DNA of 64,000 bases, taken from NCBI GenBank assembly GCA_012862575.1, contig BLSF01000064.1:183098-247097 (forward strand), in the 5' to 3' direction. Positions 63,622 to 64,000 of the stretch are shown here, piece after piece. Under the pieces are notes generated by a model. It searched no databases, was not told the DNA's origin, and was given only the letters and a program-made list of their open reading frames with translations. Positions within the stretch are counted from its first letter, which is position 1. The number at the start of each line of letters is the position of its first letter. Made by a program: the position numbers and the translations under genes. The stretch is from Parietichytrium sp. I65-24A. Lineage: Eukaryota > Sar > Bigyra > Thraustochytrida > Thraustochytriidae.

Positions 63622-63685
63622 CACAGAGAGAGAGCGCGCGCATGCCGCAGTCGCTCGCCTAAGCCGTCGGCCACTGAATACTCTA

Positions 63686-64000
63686 ATGGCCTCCCCCCGC
63701 GGCGCGGACCCCCCCGCGTACGACACCGCGTACTCTTCCGAGTACACTTCCGAGTGCGCGGGGGACGCGGTGTGGGCACGACAAGGCCCTCTGCGTTCAG
63801 TGCGTCGCGCCGGGGACGCTCTGGCGGCCGCGCAGTCCGCGCAGTACCGCGCGCTGCTGAGCGCGTGCGCCGGGGACCGCGAGCTGTGCGCGGCGTGCGC
63901 GGACGCTGCGCTGGTCCCCGCGGCGCTGCCGCAGTCCACGCTCGCGCAGGCGGACCTCGCCCAGCGCGTGCGCGCCGCCGCCGCCGCGCGATGCCGCATC
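63686..64000 (+). CDS. 5' end of an unknown GC-rich gene, cut by the window edge
   Basis: An ATG at 63686 opens a frame that stays open for all 105 codons to the edge. The start MASPRGADPPAYDTAYSSEY is followed by an Ala/Arg/Cys-rich helical-looking stretch (ALLSACAGDRELCAACADAA). The block is far richer in GC than the rest of the window, with strong G/C preference at third positions in this frame. No family is recognisable from so short a piece. The opposite strand is also open over this block, as expected for such GC content, so the strand call rests on the ATG after a pyrimidine-rich leader and the sensible residue mix. Confidence 0.5.
   Translation, partial: MASPRGADPPAYDTAYSSEYTSECAGDAVWARQGPLRSVRRAGDALAAAQSAQYRALLSACAGDRELCAACADAALVPAALPQSTLAQADLAQRVRAAAAARCRI

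Larger units (their letters stand above)
62704..63685. other. 0.98 kb divergent region with purine/pyrimidine tracts
   Basis: Lies between the kinesin start (-) and the edge gene (+). Contains GCACTT and TTTTACAG repeats (62815-62885), GA tracts (62980-63082), CT tracts (63500-63545), a hairpin (63305-63331) and an 11-bp minisatellite (63567-63621). No gene is seen. Confidence 0.6.

Noticed and set aside
63544-63999. 151-codon minus-strand open frame at the right edge
   Set aside because: It runs through the minisatellite and GA tracts; very high GC removes stop codons on both strands, and the + strand ATG frame is the better candidate.

Overview
This is nuclear DNA of a microbial eukaryote. 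It has long, mostly intronless genes, a few short GT-AG introns (37 to 96 bp), intergenic regions rich in microsatellites, a kinesin, a nuclear-exosome nuclease and a centrosomal-type coiled-coil protein. Secreted proteins with Pro-Thr-rich linkers and small Cys modules, next to a tandem family of proteinase K-like subtilases and secreted intradiol dioxygenases, suggest a stramenopile, perhaps an osmotrophic labyrinthulomycete (thraustochytrid-like). That placement is inference from gene style, not from a marker gene. I found no tRNA, rRNA, CRISPR array or intact transposon.

Left part (0.3-5 kb): a CEP70-like coiled-coil gene (+) converges on a three-exon sphingosine-1-phosphate-phosphatase-like gene (-). 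After a 4 kb desert comes an accessory region (9-23.7 kb) of five tandem secreted S8 proteases, all on the + strand. All have intact Asp/His/Ser/Asn catalytic residues and the same propeptide motif, but their C-termini differ: PA domain, acidic tract, PT linker, and one or two copies of a basic four-Cys module.

Middle (24-41 kb): a two-exon SET-domain gene (+) converges on an RRP6/EXOSC10-like exoribonuclease (-). A 5.7 kb desert follows, then a single-pass membrane protein (+) converging on a secreted DUF4874/DUF4832 protein (-). Next is a three-exon HMG-box gene (+) converging on the first of three secreted intradiol ring-cleavage dioxygenase paralogues (-, 40.8-49 kb), each with a C-terminal hydrophobic tail that suggests a GPI anchor.

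Right part (52-64 kb): two unrecognised proteins (+), the second converging on a short coiled-coil gene (-). Then PUS3 tRNA pseudouridine synthase (+) converges on a 1,559-residue kinesin-3-like motor (-). At the edge is the GC-rich 5' end of a further + strand gene that runs out of the window.

Two themes stand out. Genes sit in tail-to-tail pairs with 3' spacers of 85-461 bp, while head-to-head 5' regions span 1-5.7 kb. The noncoding half also carries repeated short words: an 11-mer, YTCACTGTCAR, occurs nine times, only in the 5' or inter-paralogue regions to the right of 29.9 kb. The protease and dioxygenase families together fit a cell that digests protein and aromatic plant or algal matter outside the plasma membrane.
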